DNA of 64,000 nucleotides from Vibrio metschnikovii CIP 69.14 (lineage in GTDB: Bacteria > Pseudomonadota > Gammaproteobacteria > Enterobacterales > Vibrionaceae): assembly GCF_000176155.1 (NCBI RefSeq), contig NZ_ACZO01000005.1, positions 1 to 64,000 on the forward strand, in the 5' to 3' direction. This document shows positions 30,659-39,690 of the stretch, in pieces. A program made the translations under genes and the position numbers. The notes below the pieces were generated by a model that was given only the letters and a program-made list of their open reading frames with translations, had not been told where the DNA came from and did not search any database. Position 1 is the stretch's first letter, and the number at the start of each line of letters is the position of its first letter.

Positions 30659-31378
30659 TTATGGCTGGAATGCATCGCTCGGCTCAGGAGTGCGGCATAA
30701 GCAATAAATATCAATCCTTTCGATGCCAACTTCAAGCAGTAAATCACATAATTGTCGGATAGTGCTACCGGTAGTGACCACATCGTCGACGATAGCGACA
30801 TGGTTAACGTGTGGAATCGATAGACGTTGAAATGCACCAGATAAATTTTTCTCACGCTGTGATTTGGTTAATTGTTGTTGAGCGGGAGTGGCTCGAGTGC
30901 GGGTAAACAGATGCGGGTCAAACTGGCTACCTACGTGCTTGGCAAGGGGGCGAGCAAGACGCTCGCTTTGATTAAACCCTCTTTGCCATTGTCTGCGCCA
31001 GTGTAATGGGACGCAAGTGATCAGCGGAGCTGGCTCGGTGATGCATTCAGCGAGTCGAGCGGCTAAATGAAGCGCTTGCCAAAACTGACGCTGATATTTA
31101 AGTTGATGAATGGTGTGGCTCAATGGGAATCGGTAGTCACCGATGCAAAACAGCCGTTGCCAAGGGGGAGGGGTACGTAAGCATTGACCACACTGGGGAG
31201 TGAGGGTTAGGCAAGGTAAACCACAGCGCTGGCAACGAAGGCTGGGAGCATACCAAGCTTGGCAGGCGTGGCAAGTACCATGCTGCGCTTGAGGCTCTAA
31301 AGGCAGATGGCATAAGGTGCAGGTTGGCGTGAGCCAAGCGTGGGTGATAGCCGATATCCGATTTCGCCACATTGACAT
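30659..31378 (-). CDS. comF: ComF family protein (double zinc ribbon and phosphoribosyltransferase domain)
   Basis: Cytoplasmic protein related to Bacillus ComFC, needed for DNA uptake in naturally competent species; Vibrio ComF is linked to chitin-induced competence. The 239 residues begin with a zinc-ribbon region of CXXC pairs (CTLCHL, CHAC, CQRCGL, CGQC) and end in a phosphoribosyltransferase domain with the PRPP motif VAIVDDVVTTGST. It is divergent from bioH, 86 bases apart. An ATG two codons later (31372) is an alternative start. Confidence 0.93.
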   Translation of the reverse strand: MSMWRNRISAITHAWLTPTCTLCHLPLEPQAQHGTCHACQAWYAPSLRCQRCGLPCLTLTPQCGQCLRTPPPWQRLFCIGDYRFPLSHTIHQLKYQRQFWQALHLAARLAECITEPAPLITCVPLHWRRQWQRGFNQSERLARPLAKHVGSQFDPHLFTRTRATPAQQQLTKSQREKNLSGAFQRLSIPHVNHVAIVDDVVTTGSTIRQLCDLLLEVGIERIDIYCLCRTPEPSDAFQP

Positions 31379-31464
31379 AATAAACCTCGGATGATGCGAT
31401 AGAGATTGAGGTAAAGTATGGCGAAGATAGTCGTCTTAAGAGGCGGGTTTTAGTAGGAGAAAGT

Positions 31465-32247
31465 GTGAACATGACCGAAAAGCTGTACTGGCAAGTGATA
31501 GGCGAAGGGCCTGATCTGGTGCTGATTCACGGATGGGGGATGAATGGTGCTGTGTGGCAGCAAACCAGTCAACGGTTACAAACCCAGTTTCGTGTCCATA
31601 TCCTGGATTTGCCTGGTTATGGTTATAGCGCTCAATCGTCGGCAGCGAGTTTAGCCGAGATCGCTCAAGTGGTATTGGACCAAGCACCGTCGCAGGCGAT
31701 CTGGGTAGGATGGTCTTTAGGGGGATTAATTGCTACCCATATCGCGCTGCATTACCCGCAACGAGTTACCCAGTTAGTCACGGTTGCTTCGTCACCTAAA
31801 TTTACCGCTAGCGAGCAAGAGACGCCAGTATGGCGGGGAATCAAACCACAGGTATTGGATACCTTTACCGACCAGTTGTTAACCGATTTACCCTTGATGA
31901 TTGAGCGGTTTATTGCTTTACAAGCCATGGGTAGCCCGAGTGCGCGTCAAGAAATCAAAGCGCTTAAGCAAGCGGTATTAGCGCGGCCAATGCCGACTCA
32001 CCAAGCGTTATTAACCGGATTACAACTGCTTTCCGAGACCGATATGCGTCAGCAATTGACCCAGTTAACCATGCCAGTACTGCGTATGTATGGTCGGTTA
32101 GATGGTTTAGTTCCGATTCGTATTGTTGAGGCAGTGCAGCAGTTGCAATCCAATAGTCAGACCTCTATTTTCCAAGCCTCTTCGCATGCGCCTTTTATGA
32201 CCGAGCAAGACGCCTTTTGTCAGCAATTGCTCAGCTTTGCAAAATAA
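31465..32247 (+). CDS. bioH: pimeloyl-ACP methyl ester carboxylesterase BioH
   Basis: Removes the methyl group from pimeloyl-ACP methyl ester, ending the masked fatty acid steps of biotin synthesis. An alpha/beta hydrolase of 260 residues with the oxyanion segment HGWGMNG, the nucleophile elbow GWSLGG (S84), aspartate in YGRLDGLVP and histidine in SSHAPF. The GTG at 31465 lies five bases after TAGGAG; the ATG two codons later (31471) is an alternative. The rest of the bio operon is not in the window. Confidence 0.95.
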   Translation: MNMTEKLYWQVIGEGPDLVLIHGWGMNGAVWQQTSQRLQTQFRVHILDLPGYGYSAQSSAASLAEIAQVVLDQAPSQAIWVGWSLGGLIATHIALHYPQRVTQLVTVASSPKFTASEQETPVWRGIKPQVLDTFTDQLLTDLPLMIERFIALQAMGSPSARQEIKALKQAVLARPMPTHQALLTGLQLLSETDMRQQLTQLTMPVLRMYGRLDGLVPIRIVEAVQQLQSNSQTSIFQASSHAPFMTEQDAFCQQLLSFAK

Positions 32248-32369
32248 CGGTAAATTTTGTTGCCGATTAGTGAATAAGCGCTAAAAAATCGCCCCGATTG
32301 GTCGATATATAGGTTATCCCCAACGGTAGCCTAATCGAAGGGGTGTGCGACACTGAGGAGGACTCGGTT

Positions 32370-32840
32370 ATGATCGTGTCACCGACTAATGTTAGCGTGC
32401 CACTTATCGCCCCGTCAGTGAATGTGCAAACAGAGCAAGCGTCACGAGATAATCGGATACGTGCGCCTGTTACGGCACCGGTAGAGCTCACCAAAAGCCA
32501 AGCTGAGCGTAAAACCAAAGCAGAGGACAAGCGGCGTAAACAATCCGCTTGGGATCCTGCTGAGCACCCTAACTATGAGCAAGAGAGTGATCAAGAGTCT
32601 AAACGACGACAGCGTGAAGCACTACGCAGTGAATTGGATCGGTTGTTTGATTTATTAGCATTATCTTCTTACAGTGAGGAGCAAGGTAAAGGCTATACAA
32701 TGCGTTTTCGGTTGCCAACGCGGATCATTGATGCGGCAATAACTGAAGGCAAAATGGCGAAACGACGGACAGTGATTAAATTTCATTACGGTCATTCTGT
32801 AGCGCCCAATACGCCATCAGAAGTGATAGCGATCCTGTAG
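32370..32840 (+). CDS. uncharacterised 156-residue protein
   Basis: I do not recognise its family. The ATG at 32370 is chosen over an in-frame ATG at 32343 because GAGGAG lies nine bases upstream. The protein has a polar N-terminus, a charged stretch (about 45-75; QAERKTKAEDKRRKQ), a predicted helix rich in R, E and L (KRRQREALRSELDRLFDLLALS, about 82-103 divided here only to place it) and a C-terminal beta-like segment. No signal peptide or membrane helix. It is 122 bases after bioH on the same strand and has its own terminator, so it is likely a real gene. A gene of similar size follows bioH in V. cholerae, as far as I remember. Confidence 0.75.
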   Translation: MIVSPTNVSVPLIAPSVNVQTEQASRDNRIRAPVTAPVELTKSQAERKTKAEDKRRKQSAWDPAEHPNYEQESDQESKRRQREALRSELDRLFDLLALSSYSEEQGKGYTMRFRLPTRIIDAAITEGKMAKRRTVIKFHYGHSVAPNTPSEVIAIL

Positions 32841-32876
32841 TTATCATTGAGCATAAGCTGGAATGATAAGGTGAAT

Positions 32877-32915
32877 AAAAAATCCCCACAGCCAATGCTG
32901 CGGGGATTTGTTTTT
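32877..32915 (+). terminator. rho-independent terminator after the 32370-32840 gene
   Basis: AAAAAATCCCCRCAGC-like left arm and GCTGCGGGGATTTGTTTTT right arm form a stem of more than ten base pairs (one mismatch) with T-rich tail. It ends the bioH-side transcript before the repeat element. Confidence 0.88.
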
Positions 32916-32940
32916 ACCAAGTAGAACCTTGACGATGTGT

Positions 32941-33112
32941 TAATATTCCTGAAGCTGCAGGGGCGACGTTCGTTCACCTCAATCACATCGCCTGTCTATG
33001 CTTATCGGGATAATGAGCGCTGTCCTTGGCTCTCCACCAAAAGCTAGCCTACGGCTGTTCACATGGGTCTCTCACTTGCCTTCTACCTGTAACTCCAAGT
33101 GGTTTGGGTGTA
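32941..33112. repeat. ERIC-type intergenic repeat with enlarged centre
   Basis: Read on the minus strand, the left end (ACTTGGAGTTACAGGTAGAA then GGCAAGTGAGAGACCC) and the right end (GTGATTGAGGTGAACGAACG then TGCAGCTTCAGGAATATTAA) follow the enterobacterial repetitive intergenic consensus, including the region matched by the ERIC2 primer (GTGACTGGGGTGAGCG). The canonical ERIC is ~127 bases; this copy is ~172, with the extra ~45 bases in the middle, between the two arms of the central palindrome. It lies between a terminator and the tex stop codon (nine bases away) and is probably transcribed as the tex 3' UTR. Confidence 0.8.
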
Positions 33113-33120
33113 CGTTGGCG

Positions 33121-35442
33121 TTATTTTTTCGCTTTAGCAAAGGCGGCCGCAAAGGCACCGCCCATCGCGCCATTTTGCGCCGGTTCATCTCGGCGACGAG
33201 GAGGTTGCGAGGTTTGCTGACGCGCTTGAGTGGTGGATGACGAGCGTTGTCCGCGGCTCTCTTGTCCCGGCTCGTCGTTTAAGCGCATGGATAGTGCAAT
33301 GCGTTTGCGCTGTGCGTCCACTTCCATCACTTTCACTTTAACAATATCACCCGCTTTTACCACGTCTCTTGGGTCAGCAATGAAACGGTCAGTGAGCGCC
33401 GAGATATGCACTAAACCATCTTGATGAACACCAATATCAACGAAAGCGCCAAAATTCGCTACGTTAGACACCACGCCTTCCAAAATCATCCCCACTTCGA
33501 GATCTTTCATCTCATTGACTCCATCAGCAAAGGTCGCCGTTTTGAATTCCGGGCGAGGATCGCGTCCCGGTTTATCCAGCTCTTTAATGATGTCGGTGAT
33601 GGTTGGTAGGCCAAAATGCTCATCGGTATAATCGACCGCGCGTAGCGAGCGCAAAAAGGTACTGTTACCAATCAATGATTTAATCTCTTGCTGGTTTTTC
33701 TCAGCAATCGCTTTGACCACGGGATAAGCTTCAGGGTGGACCGCTGAGGCGTCGAGTGGATTTTTCCCCGCCATAATTCGCAAGAACCCCGCACATTGCT
33801 CAAAGGCTTTGGGGCCAAGGCGCGGTACTTTTTTCAAGCTGGTTCGTCCTTCAAAGCGGCCATGCTCATCACGATATTGAACAATATTTTGTGCTAATGC
33901 TGCAGATAAGCCAGCAACGCGAGTCAGGAGTGCAGCCGAGGCGGTATTGACATCAACCCCAACGGCGTTCACACAGTCTTCAACTACCGCATCAAGACGC
34001 TTGGCGAGCAACGTTTGGCTGACATCGTGTTGGTATTGACCCACACCAATCGATTTAGGATCAATTTTGACCAATTCTGCCAGTGGATCTTGCAAACGAC
34101 GAGCAATGGATACGGCACCGCGCAGTGAGACGTCCATATTGGGAAACTCTTTCGCGGCCAGTTCAGACGCAGAATACACCGAGGCCCCCGCTTCGCTGAC
34201 GATGATTTTTTGTACCTTAAGATTGCCGCGTTTAATTAAGTCGGCAACAAAAGTATCGGTTTCACGTGAGGCGGTACCGTTACCGATGGCAATCAGATCC
34301 ACCTGATGTTTGTTGACCAATGCCGCGACGGTTTGCATCGCTCGCTCGTATTGATTTTGTGGTACATGCGGATAAATGGTGTCGGTGGCGAGTACTTTTC
34401 CGGTTGCATCGACGACGGCGACTTTACAGCCCGTCCGCAGCCCAGGATCGAGCCCCAGTGTTGCACGAGGGCCAGCTGGTGCTGCCATCAGGAGATCTTT
34501 GAGATTATTAGCAAACACATCGATAGCCTCAATCTCCGCGCGTTCTTTCATCGCGGCCATCAGCTCAGTCTCCATGTGCATCGAGACTTTAATTCGCCAT
34601 GCCCAACTGATCACTTGCTGACGCCATTGATCTGCGGCGGCTTGACTGAGGTGCAACTGATAATGTTCGGCGATTAAGGTTTCGCAATACGAGTGGCGTA
34701 GGCTCTCATCTTGCTGGGGATCGGCATTTAAGCTCAGAGTTAAGAAGCCTTCGTTACGGCCACGTAGCATGGCTAAAGCACGATGTGATGGCGTTTTACT
34801 GATCGGCTCTCGGTGATCAAAATAGTCTTTAAACTTTTCACCCGCTTGCTCTTTACCTGCCACGACTTGAGCAACAATCTCCGCGTGACGGGTTAAATAG
34901 TGGCGTATTTTGGCTAATAGGTCGGCATCTTCAGCGATGCGCTCCATGATGATCGCTCGTGCGCCATCCAATGCCGCTTTACTATCGGCAGCGCCTTTAT
35001 TGACGTCGATATAAGCTAAGGCGGCTTGCTCTGGTTCGATATCCCCTTGTAGCCATAAACGATCCGCTAACGGTTCAAGACCGGCTTCAATGGCGATGTG
35101 ACCTTTGGTGCGTCGCTTCGGCTTATAAGGTAGGTAGAGATCTTCTAAGCGAGTTTTGTTGTCAGCAGCAAGAATTGCTTGTTCGAGCTCTGGAGTGAGC
35201 TTACCTTGCTCTTGAATCGATTTGAGAATCGTCTGACGGCGCTCATCCATTTCTCGCAAATAACTTAAGCGGGTATCTAAGTGACGCAGTTGCGTATCAT
35301 CTAATCCTCCCGTTACCTCTTTGCGGTAGCGAGCAATAAACGGCACTGTGTTGCCGTCATCAATTAAGCTAACAGCAGCGATAACTTGTGTAGGGCTGAC
35401 ATTCAGCTCGTTGGCAATCTGTTGGCAGATAGCGTGGCTCAT
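33121..35442 (-). CDS. tex: RNA-binding transcription accessory protein Tex
   Basis: Bacterial relative of eukaryotic Spt6 that binds nucleic acid and affects transcription. The 773 residues have the N-terminal helix region ([17 protein letters not shown]), a YqgF/RNase H-like domain ([17 protein letters not shown]), helix-hairpin-helix repeats ([28 protein letters not shown]) and a C-terminal S1 domain ([21 protein letters not shown]) followed by a low-complexity Q/R/A-rich tail. I start at ATG 35442 ([15 protein letters not shown]), not 20 codons upstream, because family members begin there and AAGAGAG lies before it. Confidence 0.96.
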   Translation of the reverse strand: MSHAICQQIANELNVSPTQVIAAVSLIDDGNTVPFIARYRKEVTGGLDDTQLRHLDTRLSYLREMDERRQTILKSIQEQGKLTPELEQAILAADNKTRLEDLYLPYKPKRRTKGHIAIEAGLEPLADRLWLQGDIEPEQAALAYIDVNKGAADSKAALDGARAIIMERIAEDADLLAKIRHYLTRHAEIVAQVVAGKEQAGEKFKDYFDHREPISKTPSHRALAMLRGRNEGFLTLSLNADPQQDESLRHSYCETLIAEHYQLHLSQAAADQWRQQVISWAWRIKVSMHMETELMAAMKERAEIEAIDVFANNLKDLLMAAPAGPRATLGLDPGLRTGCKVAVVDATGKVLATDTIYPHVPQNQYERAMQTVAALVNKHQVDLIAIGNGTASRETDTFVADLIKRGNLKVQKIIVSEAGASVYSASELAAKEFPNMDVSLRGAVSIARRLQDPLAELVKIDPKSIGVGQYQHDVSQTLLAKRLDAVVEDCVNAVGVDVNTASAALLTRVAGLSAALAQNIVQYRDEHGRFEGRTSLKKVPRLGPKAFEQCAGFLRIMAGKNPLDASAVHPEAYPVVKAIAEKNQQEIKSLIGNSTFLRSLRAVDYTDEHFGLPTITDIIKELDKPGRDPRPEFKTATFADGVNEMKDLEVGMILEGVVSNVANFGAFVDIGVHQDGLVHISALTDRFIADPRDVVKAGDIVKVKVMEVDAQRKRIALSMRLNDEPGQESRGQRSSSTTQARQQTSQPPRRRDEPAQNGAMGGAFAAAFAKAKK

Positions 35443-35677
35443 CCGTGGTCTCTCTTTTGAACAATCATGCAGGGATTGTACGTAGTCAATTTTTAGCTGC
35501 AATGTCTTTTGCTGATGGTTGGCGGTTCAGGTCGATTTTTAACATTGCTCATACCGAAAACTGACCCTGAAATCGAGCTGGAATAGGGGAGTGAAACGAT
35601 GAATGCTATGCCCTGTTTAGTGAATTAGGTAACATACTGGCTAATAATAAGGTCTGTAACGATGATTGAGGTAGTAG

Positions 35678-36154
35678 GTGAAAACGAAACTGATTACACG
35701 TGCTGGTTATGAAAAGCTTAAGCAAGAGCATGATCATCTATGGCATGAAAAACGCCCGGAAATTACCAAGATTGTTACTTGGGCGGCCAGCCTAGGCGAT
35801 CGCTCTGAAAATGCCGATTACACCTTCAATAAGCGTTTGTTGCGTCAGATCGATCGTCGGGTGCGCTATTTGCGTAAATTATTGCCAGAGTTGAAGATTG
35901 TTGATTACTCGCCACAGCAAGAGGGTAAAGTGTTTTTTGGTGCTTGGGTTGAGATTGAAAATGAAGCTGGCGAGATGAAAACCTTACGTATTGTCGGTCC
36001 AGAAGAGATTTATGGTGATGCCAAAGACTACATTTCCATTGACTCTCCGATGGCGCGCGCCTTGCTGAAAAAGCAAGTGGATGAAGAAGTGACAGTAAAA
36101 ACGCCAACCGGTGATAAACTCTGGTTTATTAATGCCATTCGTTACGAAAAATAG
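35678..36154 (+). CDS. greB: transcript cleavage factor GreB
   Basis: Rescues backtracked RNA polymerase by stimulating cleavage of the RNA 3' end. The 158 residues have the N-terminal coiled coil with the acidic tip motif GDRSENADY (conserved D and E) and the C-terminal FKBP-like domain (IVGPEEIYGD, SIDSPMARALL). The start is GTG at 35678 after GAGG. It is divergent from tex, as in other gammaproteobacteria, and is followed 38 bases later by gntR on the same strand. Confidence 0.96.
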   Translation: MKTKLITRAGYEKLKQEHDHLWHEKRPEITKIVTWAASLGDRSENADYTFNKRLLRQIDRRVRYLRKLLPELKIVDYSPQQEGKVFFGAWVEIENEAGEMKTLRIVGPEEIYGDAKDYISIDSPMARALLKKQVDEEVTVKTPTGDKLWFINAIRYEK

Positions 36155-36192
36155 TTACCCCATTGGTTCGTCAAGTTGGGGCTAGGAAAAAT

Positions 36193-37191
36193 ATGCACAA
36201 AAAAAACAGACCGACTCTGCAAGATATTGCTGATCAAGTCGGCATTACCAAAATGACCGTCTCGCGTTACATGCGCGATCCTAATTCTGTGGCGCAAGTT
36301 ACCCAACAAAAAATCGCCGCGGTGGTTGAGCAGCTTGGTTATATCCATAACCGTGTACCGGCGATCATGTCTAAATCGTCCAGTCGGGCCATTGGCATCA
36401 TTTTGCCTTCGCTCTCTAACCAAGTGTTTGCTCATTTGGTGCAAGGCATCGAAGAGGTTACTCAGGCCGCAGGCTACGATACCTTAATTGCCCACACCGG
36501 TTATAACCCCCAAGTTGAAGAAGATAAAATCGCCGCGTTTCTTTCTTATCGGGTGGATGGCCTAATTTTAACCGAAACTAACCATACCGAGCGCAGTCGG
36601 CAAATGCTCAAATCTGCCGGGATTCCGGTGGTTGAAACGATGGAAATCCCGACTCAGCCGATTGATATGGCAGTGGGGCTGGATCACGAACAGATCTCGT
36701 ATCAAGTGGTGCAGCAGATGATTGCCCGTGGTCGACAGCAGGTTATCTATCTTGGCGCTCGGTTAGACACGCGAACTCAACTGCGTCGGCAAGGTTATGA
36801 GCGAGCCATGCGTGAAGCGGGTCTTCAGCCGATGCAGGTGTCCACTGGTGAGCATTCCAGTTTTACCTTGGGCGGTATTTTGCTACAACAGGCGTTGCAA
36901 CAGTACCCAGCGCTGGATGGTATTTTTTGTACCAATGATGATTTAGCGGTCGGGGCGATGATGTATTGTCATCACCATCGTATTGCGGTTCCGCAGCAGA
37001 TTGCCGTAGTGGGGTACAATGCGTTGGATATCGGGCAGGCAATGGTGCCGCGTTTAACCAGTGTGGAAACGCCCCGCTTGGCGATTGGTAAAAAAAGTGC
37101 CGAGCTATTGCTGGCGGCACTCTCTGGTCAAGCTGTCGAGCCGAAGGTTTATGATTTAGGCTATCGATTAACCCATGGCGAAAGCTGGTAA
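36193..37191 (+). CDS. gntR: gluconate operon repressor GntR (LacI family)
   Basis: Transcriptional repressor of gluconate uptake and catabolism, released by gluconate. The 332 residues have an N-terminal LacI helix-turn-helix (PTLQDIADQVGITKMTVSRYM), then a hinge and periplasmic-binding-protein-like sensor domain (SRAIGIILPSLSNQVFAHLV; FCTNDDLAVGAM). ATG 36193 is chosen over 36163, which adds ten residues before the HTH. It converges on edd. Operators matching the GntR palindrome lie at 39610-39635. Confidence 0.94.
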   Translation: MHKKNRPTLQDIADQVGITKMTVSRYMRDPNSVAQVTQQKIAAVVEQLGYIHNRVPAIMSKSSSRAIGIILPSLSNQVFAHLVQGIEEVTQAAGYDTLIAHTGYNPQVEEDKIAAFLSYRVDGLILTETNHTERSRQMLKSAGIPVVETMEIPTQPIDMAVGLDHEQISYQVVQQMIARGRQQVIYLGARLDTRTQLRRQGYERAMREAGLQPMQVSTGEHSSFTLGGILLQQALQQYPALDGIFCTNDDLAVGAMMYCHHHRIAVPQQIAVVGYNALDIGQAMVPRLTSVETPRLAIGKKSAELLLAALSGQAVEPKVYDLGYRLTHGESW

Positions 37192-37211
37192 TTGTTTGCG
37201 CTGCCTAGCGA

Positions 37212-39014
37212 TTAACGAGTGAATAAAAAGCTCGCGCCTTGATCCGCCGAAGTCACGTGTTGGCGGGCGAGGGTGAACAGCTCTCGCCCCCAACTCTGTT
37301 GATCCTGTTCAGTCAGCGGCGGCTGCGCCACGCGTTGACTTAAATCGTCTAAACAGGTTAGCTCACCCTTGGTGGCATCCAATCTCAGTAAATCACCATC
37401 GCGCAGTAATCCTATCGCGCCACCGCGCAGTGCTTCAGGAGAGACGTGGATCGCGGCGGGGATTTTGCCTGAAGCTCCGGATAAGCGACCATCGGTCACT
37501 AATGCGATTTTAAAGCCGGCCTTTTGTACGTTACCGAGGACTGGCATCAATTTATGCAGTTCAGGCATACCATTGGCTGCTGGGCCGCTGTAACGAACCA
37601 CCACAATGCAATCTTGATTCAGCTCGCCGCGTTGATAAGCCGCTTCCACGTCATGTTGTGAATTAAACACCTTAGCGGGAGCCTCAACGATATGATGAGA
37701 GGGTTTGACTGCCGAGACTTTGATCACCGCTTGGCCAAGGTTACCGCTCAGTACCTTAATCCCTCCGGTTGATTGAAATTGCTGATGCTGAGCGGCAATC
37801 ACGCTGGCATCCAGTGTCTCTTGGCAAGGTTGCCAACTGAGTTGCCCCTCGGTTAACACCGGGCGAGTTAATTGATCGGTAAACTGACCGAAAGCGGGCG
37901 TGACATCGGTATGCAGCAGATTTCGTTCATTGAGGCGGGTGAGCAGCATCGGTACCCCTCCCGCCGCCTCAAAAGCATTAATATCAGCGCTACCATTCGG
38001 ATAAATATTGGTTAATAACGGCACGATTTGCGACAAGTCGCTGATGTCCTGCCAAGTTAAGATCAGCCCAGCGGCTCGTGCAACCGCGAGCATGTGAATG
38101 GTGTGATTGGTACTGCCACCCGAAGCCAGTAAGGCGACAAGGCCATTGACCAAACTTTTCTCGTTGATCACTGTACTCAGTGGTCGATAACTCGGTGTAC
38201 CTGGTGCCATAGTGGCAATTGCGTTGGCCGCATAGTCGGTTAAGGCATGACGCAATGGGCTATTCGGTGCAACAAAAGCGGATCCGGGTAGCATCAAACC
38301 CATGGCTTCAAACACCAATTGATTGGTGTTGGCGGTGCCGTAAAAGGTGCATGTGCCGGGGGAGTGATAAGAATGACACTCCATATCGAGCAGTGCTTCA
38401 CGCCCGACTTGCCCTGCGCTGTATTGTTGGCGAATCTCGACTTTTTGTTCATTACTGATCCCAGTACCCATTGGGCCAGCGGGAATAAAAGCGGTCGGTA
38501 GATGAGCATAACTGAGCGCGCCCATTAATTGTCCCGGGGCAATTTTATCGCAGATACCAAGCAGTAAAGTGCCATCAAACATATTGTGGCTAAGCGACAT
38601 CGCGGTGGCTTGGGCTATCATGTCTCGGGAAAATAGTGACATATCCATCCCTGGCTGACCTTGAGTAACGCCATCGCACATCGCCGGTACGCCACCGGCC
38701 ACTTGCGCTGTGTGTCCACTGAGCTGTAATGCGGCTTTAATGCGCGCAGGGTAATCCAGATACACTTGATGGGCACTGAGCATGTCATTGTAAGCGGTGA
38801 TGATCGCAAGGTTAGATTTGGTTAAGTCAAGAATGTGCGATTTTTCACTCTGACAAGAGGCCGCAATCGCATGAGCTAAGTTACCGCATGATAAACTGGC
38901 TTTGCCTTTTCCTGCGGCGAGCTGCTGAGCGGTTCTGGTTAAGAATACGTGACGAAGTTCACGGCTACGCTGTGCAATTCGTTCGGTGACTTGCAAAAGG
39001 AGCGGCTGAGTCAT
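37212..39014 (-). CDS. edd: 6-phosphogluconate dehydratase
   Basis: First enzyme of the Entner-Doudoroff pathway, turning 6-phosphogluconate into 2-keto-3-deoxy-6-phosphogluconate with an iron-sulfur cluster. The 600 residues match the IlvD/Edd family, with AYNDMLSAHQVY, VPAMCDGVTQGQPGM, DMECHSYHSPGTCTFYGTAN (cluster cysteine), ASGGSTNHTIH and VTDGRLSGASGK. It lies two bases after gntK, so gntK-edd are one operon. Its product is used by eda on the opposite arm. Confidence 0.97.
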   Translation of the reverse strand: MTQPLLLQVTERIAQRSRELRHVFLTRTAQQLAAGKGKASLSCGNLAHAIAASCQSEKSHILDLTKSNLAIITAYNDMLSAHQVYLDYPARIKAALQLSGHTAQVAGGVPAMCDGVTQGQPGMDMSLFSRDMIAQATAMSLSHNMFDGTLLLGICDKIAPGQLMGALSYAHLPTAFIPAGPMGTGISNEQKVEIRQQYSAGQVGREALLDMECHSYHSPGTCTFYGTANTNQLVFEAMGLMLPGSAFVAPNSPLRHALTDYAANAIATMAPGTPSYRPLSTVINEKSLVNGLVALLASGGSTNHTIHMLAVARAAGLILTWQDISDLSQIVPLLTNIYPNGSADINAFEAAGGVPMLLTRLNERNLLHTDVTPAFGQFTDQLTRPVLTEGQLSWQPCQETLDASVIAAQHQQFQSTGGIKVLSGNLGQAVIKVSAVKPSHHIVEAPAKVFNSQHDVEAAYQRGELNQDCIVVVRYSGPAANGMPELHKLMPVLGNVQKAGFKIALVTDGRLSGASGKIPAAIHVSPEALRGGAIGLLRDGDLLRLDATKGELTCLDDLSQRVAQPPLTEQDQQSWGRELFTLARQHVTSADQGASFLFTR

Positions 39015-39016
39015 GG

Positions 39017-39532
39017 TTATTCCTCCCGAGCTTGTAGGGCGAGGATCGCTTGATTGACCACTTCCTCAATGTCACCGTCAATACTGATGGTGAGAACATC
39101 GTGTTCTGTTTCGCTGGGGCGTTCTAAGGTAGCAAATTGGCTATCGAGCATGCTGGTTTTCATAAAGTGACCCTGCCGCGCTTGCATCCGTTCTATAATC
39201 AGTGCTTTATCACCGTCCAGAAACAGAAACGTCACCTGTTGATTGCCATCGCGAATTTGATCGCGATAGCTTTTTTTCAGAGCCGAACAGACGATGATGC
39301 CTTGCTCACTCTTATTTTCTAAGCTAAAAGCCGCGTCACGAATCCGTTCTAACCAAGGGGCGCGATCGTGGTCATTGAGTGGTTGACCTTGGCGCATTTT
39401 TTCAATGTTGGCGCGAGGATGCAAATCATCACCATCGATAAATTTTGCTTGCAGACGTTCAGCAATGCGTGCCCCAATGGTGCTTTTTCCACAGCCACTG
39501 ACACCCATCACAATAATGCTTTTACCAGTCAT
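39017..39532 (-). CDS. gntK: gluconokinase
   Basis: Phosphorylates gluconate to 6-phosphogluconate using ATP. The 171 residues have the P-loop GVSGCGKST near the N-terminus, DGDDLHP, and the SALKKSYRDQIR and ARQGHFM segments of the GntK family. First gene of the gntK-edd operon, divergent from the permease gene. Confidence 0.97.
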   Translation of the reverse strand: MTGKSIIVMGVSGCGKSTIGARIAERLQAKFIDGDDLHPRANIEKMRQGQPLNDHDRAPWLERIRDAAFSLENKSEQGIIVCSALKKSYRDQIRDGNQQVTFLFLDGDKALIIERMQARQGHFMKTSMLDSQFATLERPSETEHDVLTISIDGDIEEVVNQAILALQAREE

Positions 39533-39609
39533 ATCGACTCCTTAGTCCGAGATCTGAGCGAGATCCCAATTTTTAACTTTGCCTAACGAATTGGCTTTAT
39601 CTTAATCTT

Positions 39610-39635
39610 GTTATCGGTAACATGTTACCCGTAAC
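39610..39635. promoter_or_regulatory. tandem GntR-type operators
   Basis: Two adjacent 12-base palindromes, GTTATCGGTAAC (39610-39621) and GTTACCCGTAAC (39624-39635), resemble the GntR operator core (GTTACC-GTAAC). Their centres are 14 bases apart in the 158-base space between gntK and the permease gene, so one site group could control both arms. The regulator gene gntR lies in the same cluster. Confidence 0.78.
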
Positions 39636-39644
39636 TTATAGATT

Positions 39645-39660
39645 TGTGAACCGAAACACA
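39645..39660. promoter_or_regulatory. putative CRP site
   Basis: TGTGA-ACCGAA-ACACA matches the CRP consensus TGTGA-N6-TCACA at nine of ten core positions. It lies next to the GntR operators, which fits catabolite control of gluconate genes. Which arm it serves cannot be told from the sequence. Confidence 0.55.
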
Positions 39661-39690
39661 AACATCCCATTTTTGATAAAGGTGAACGAA

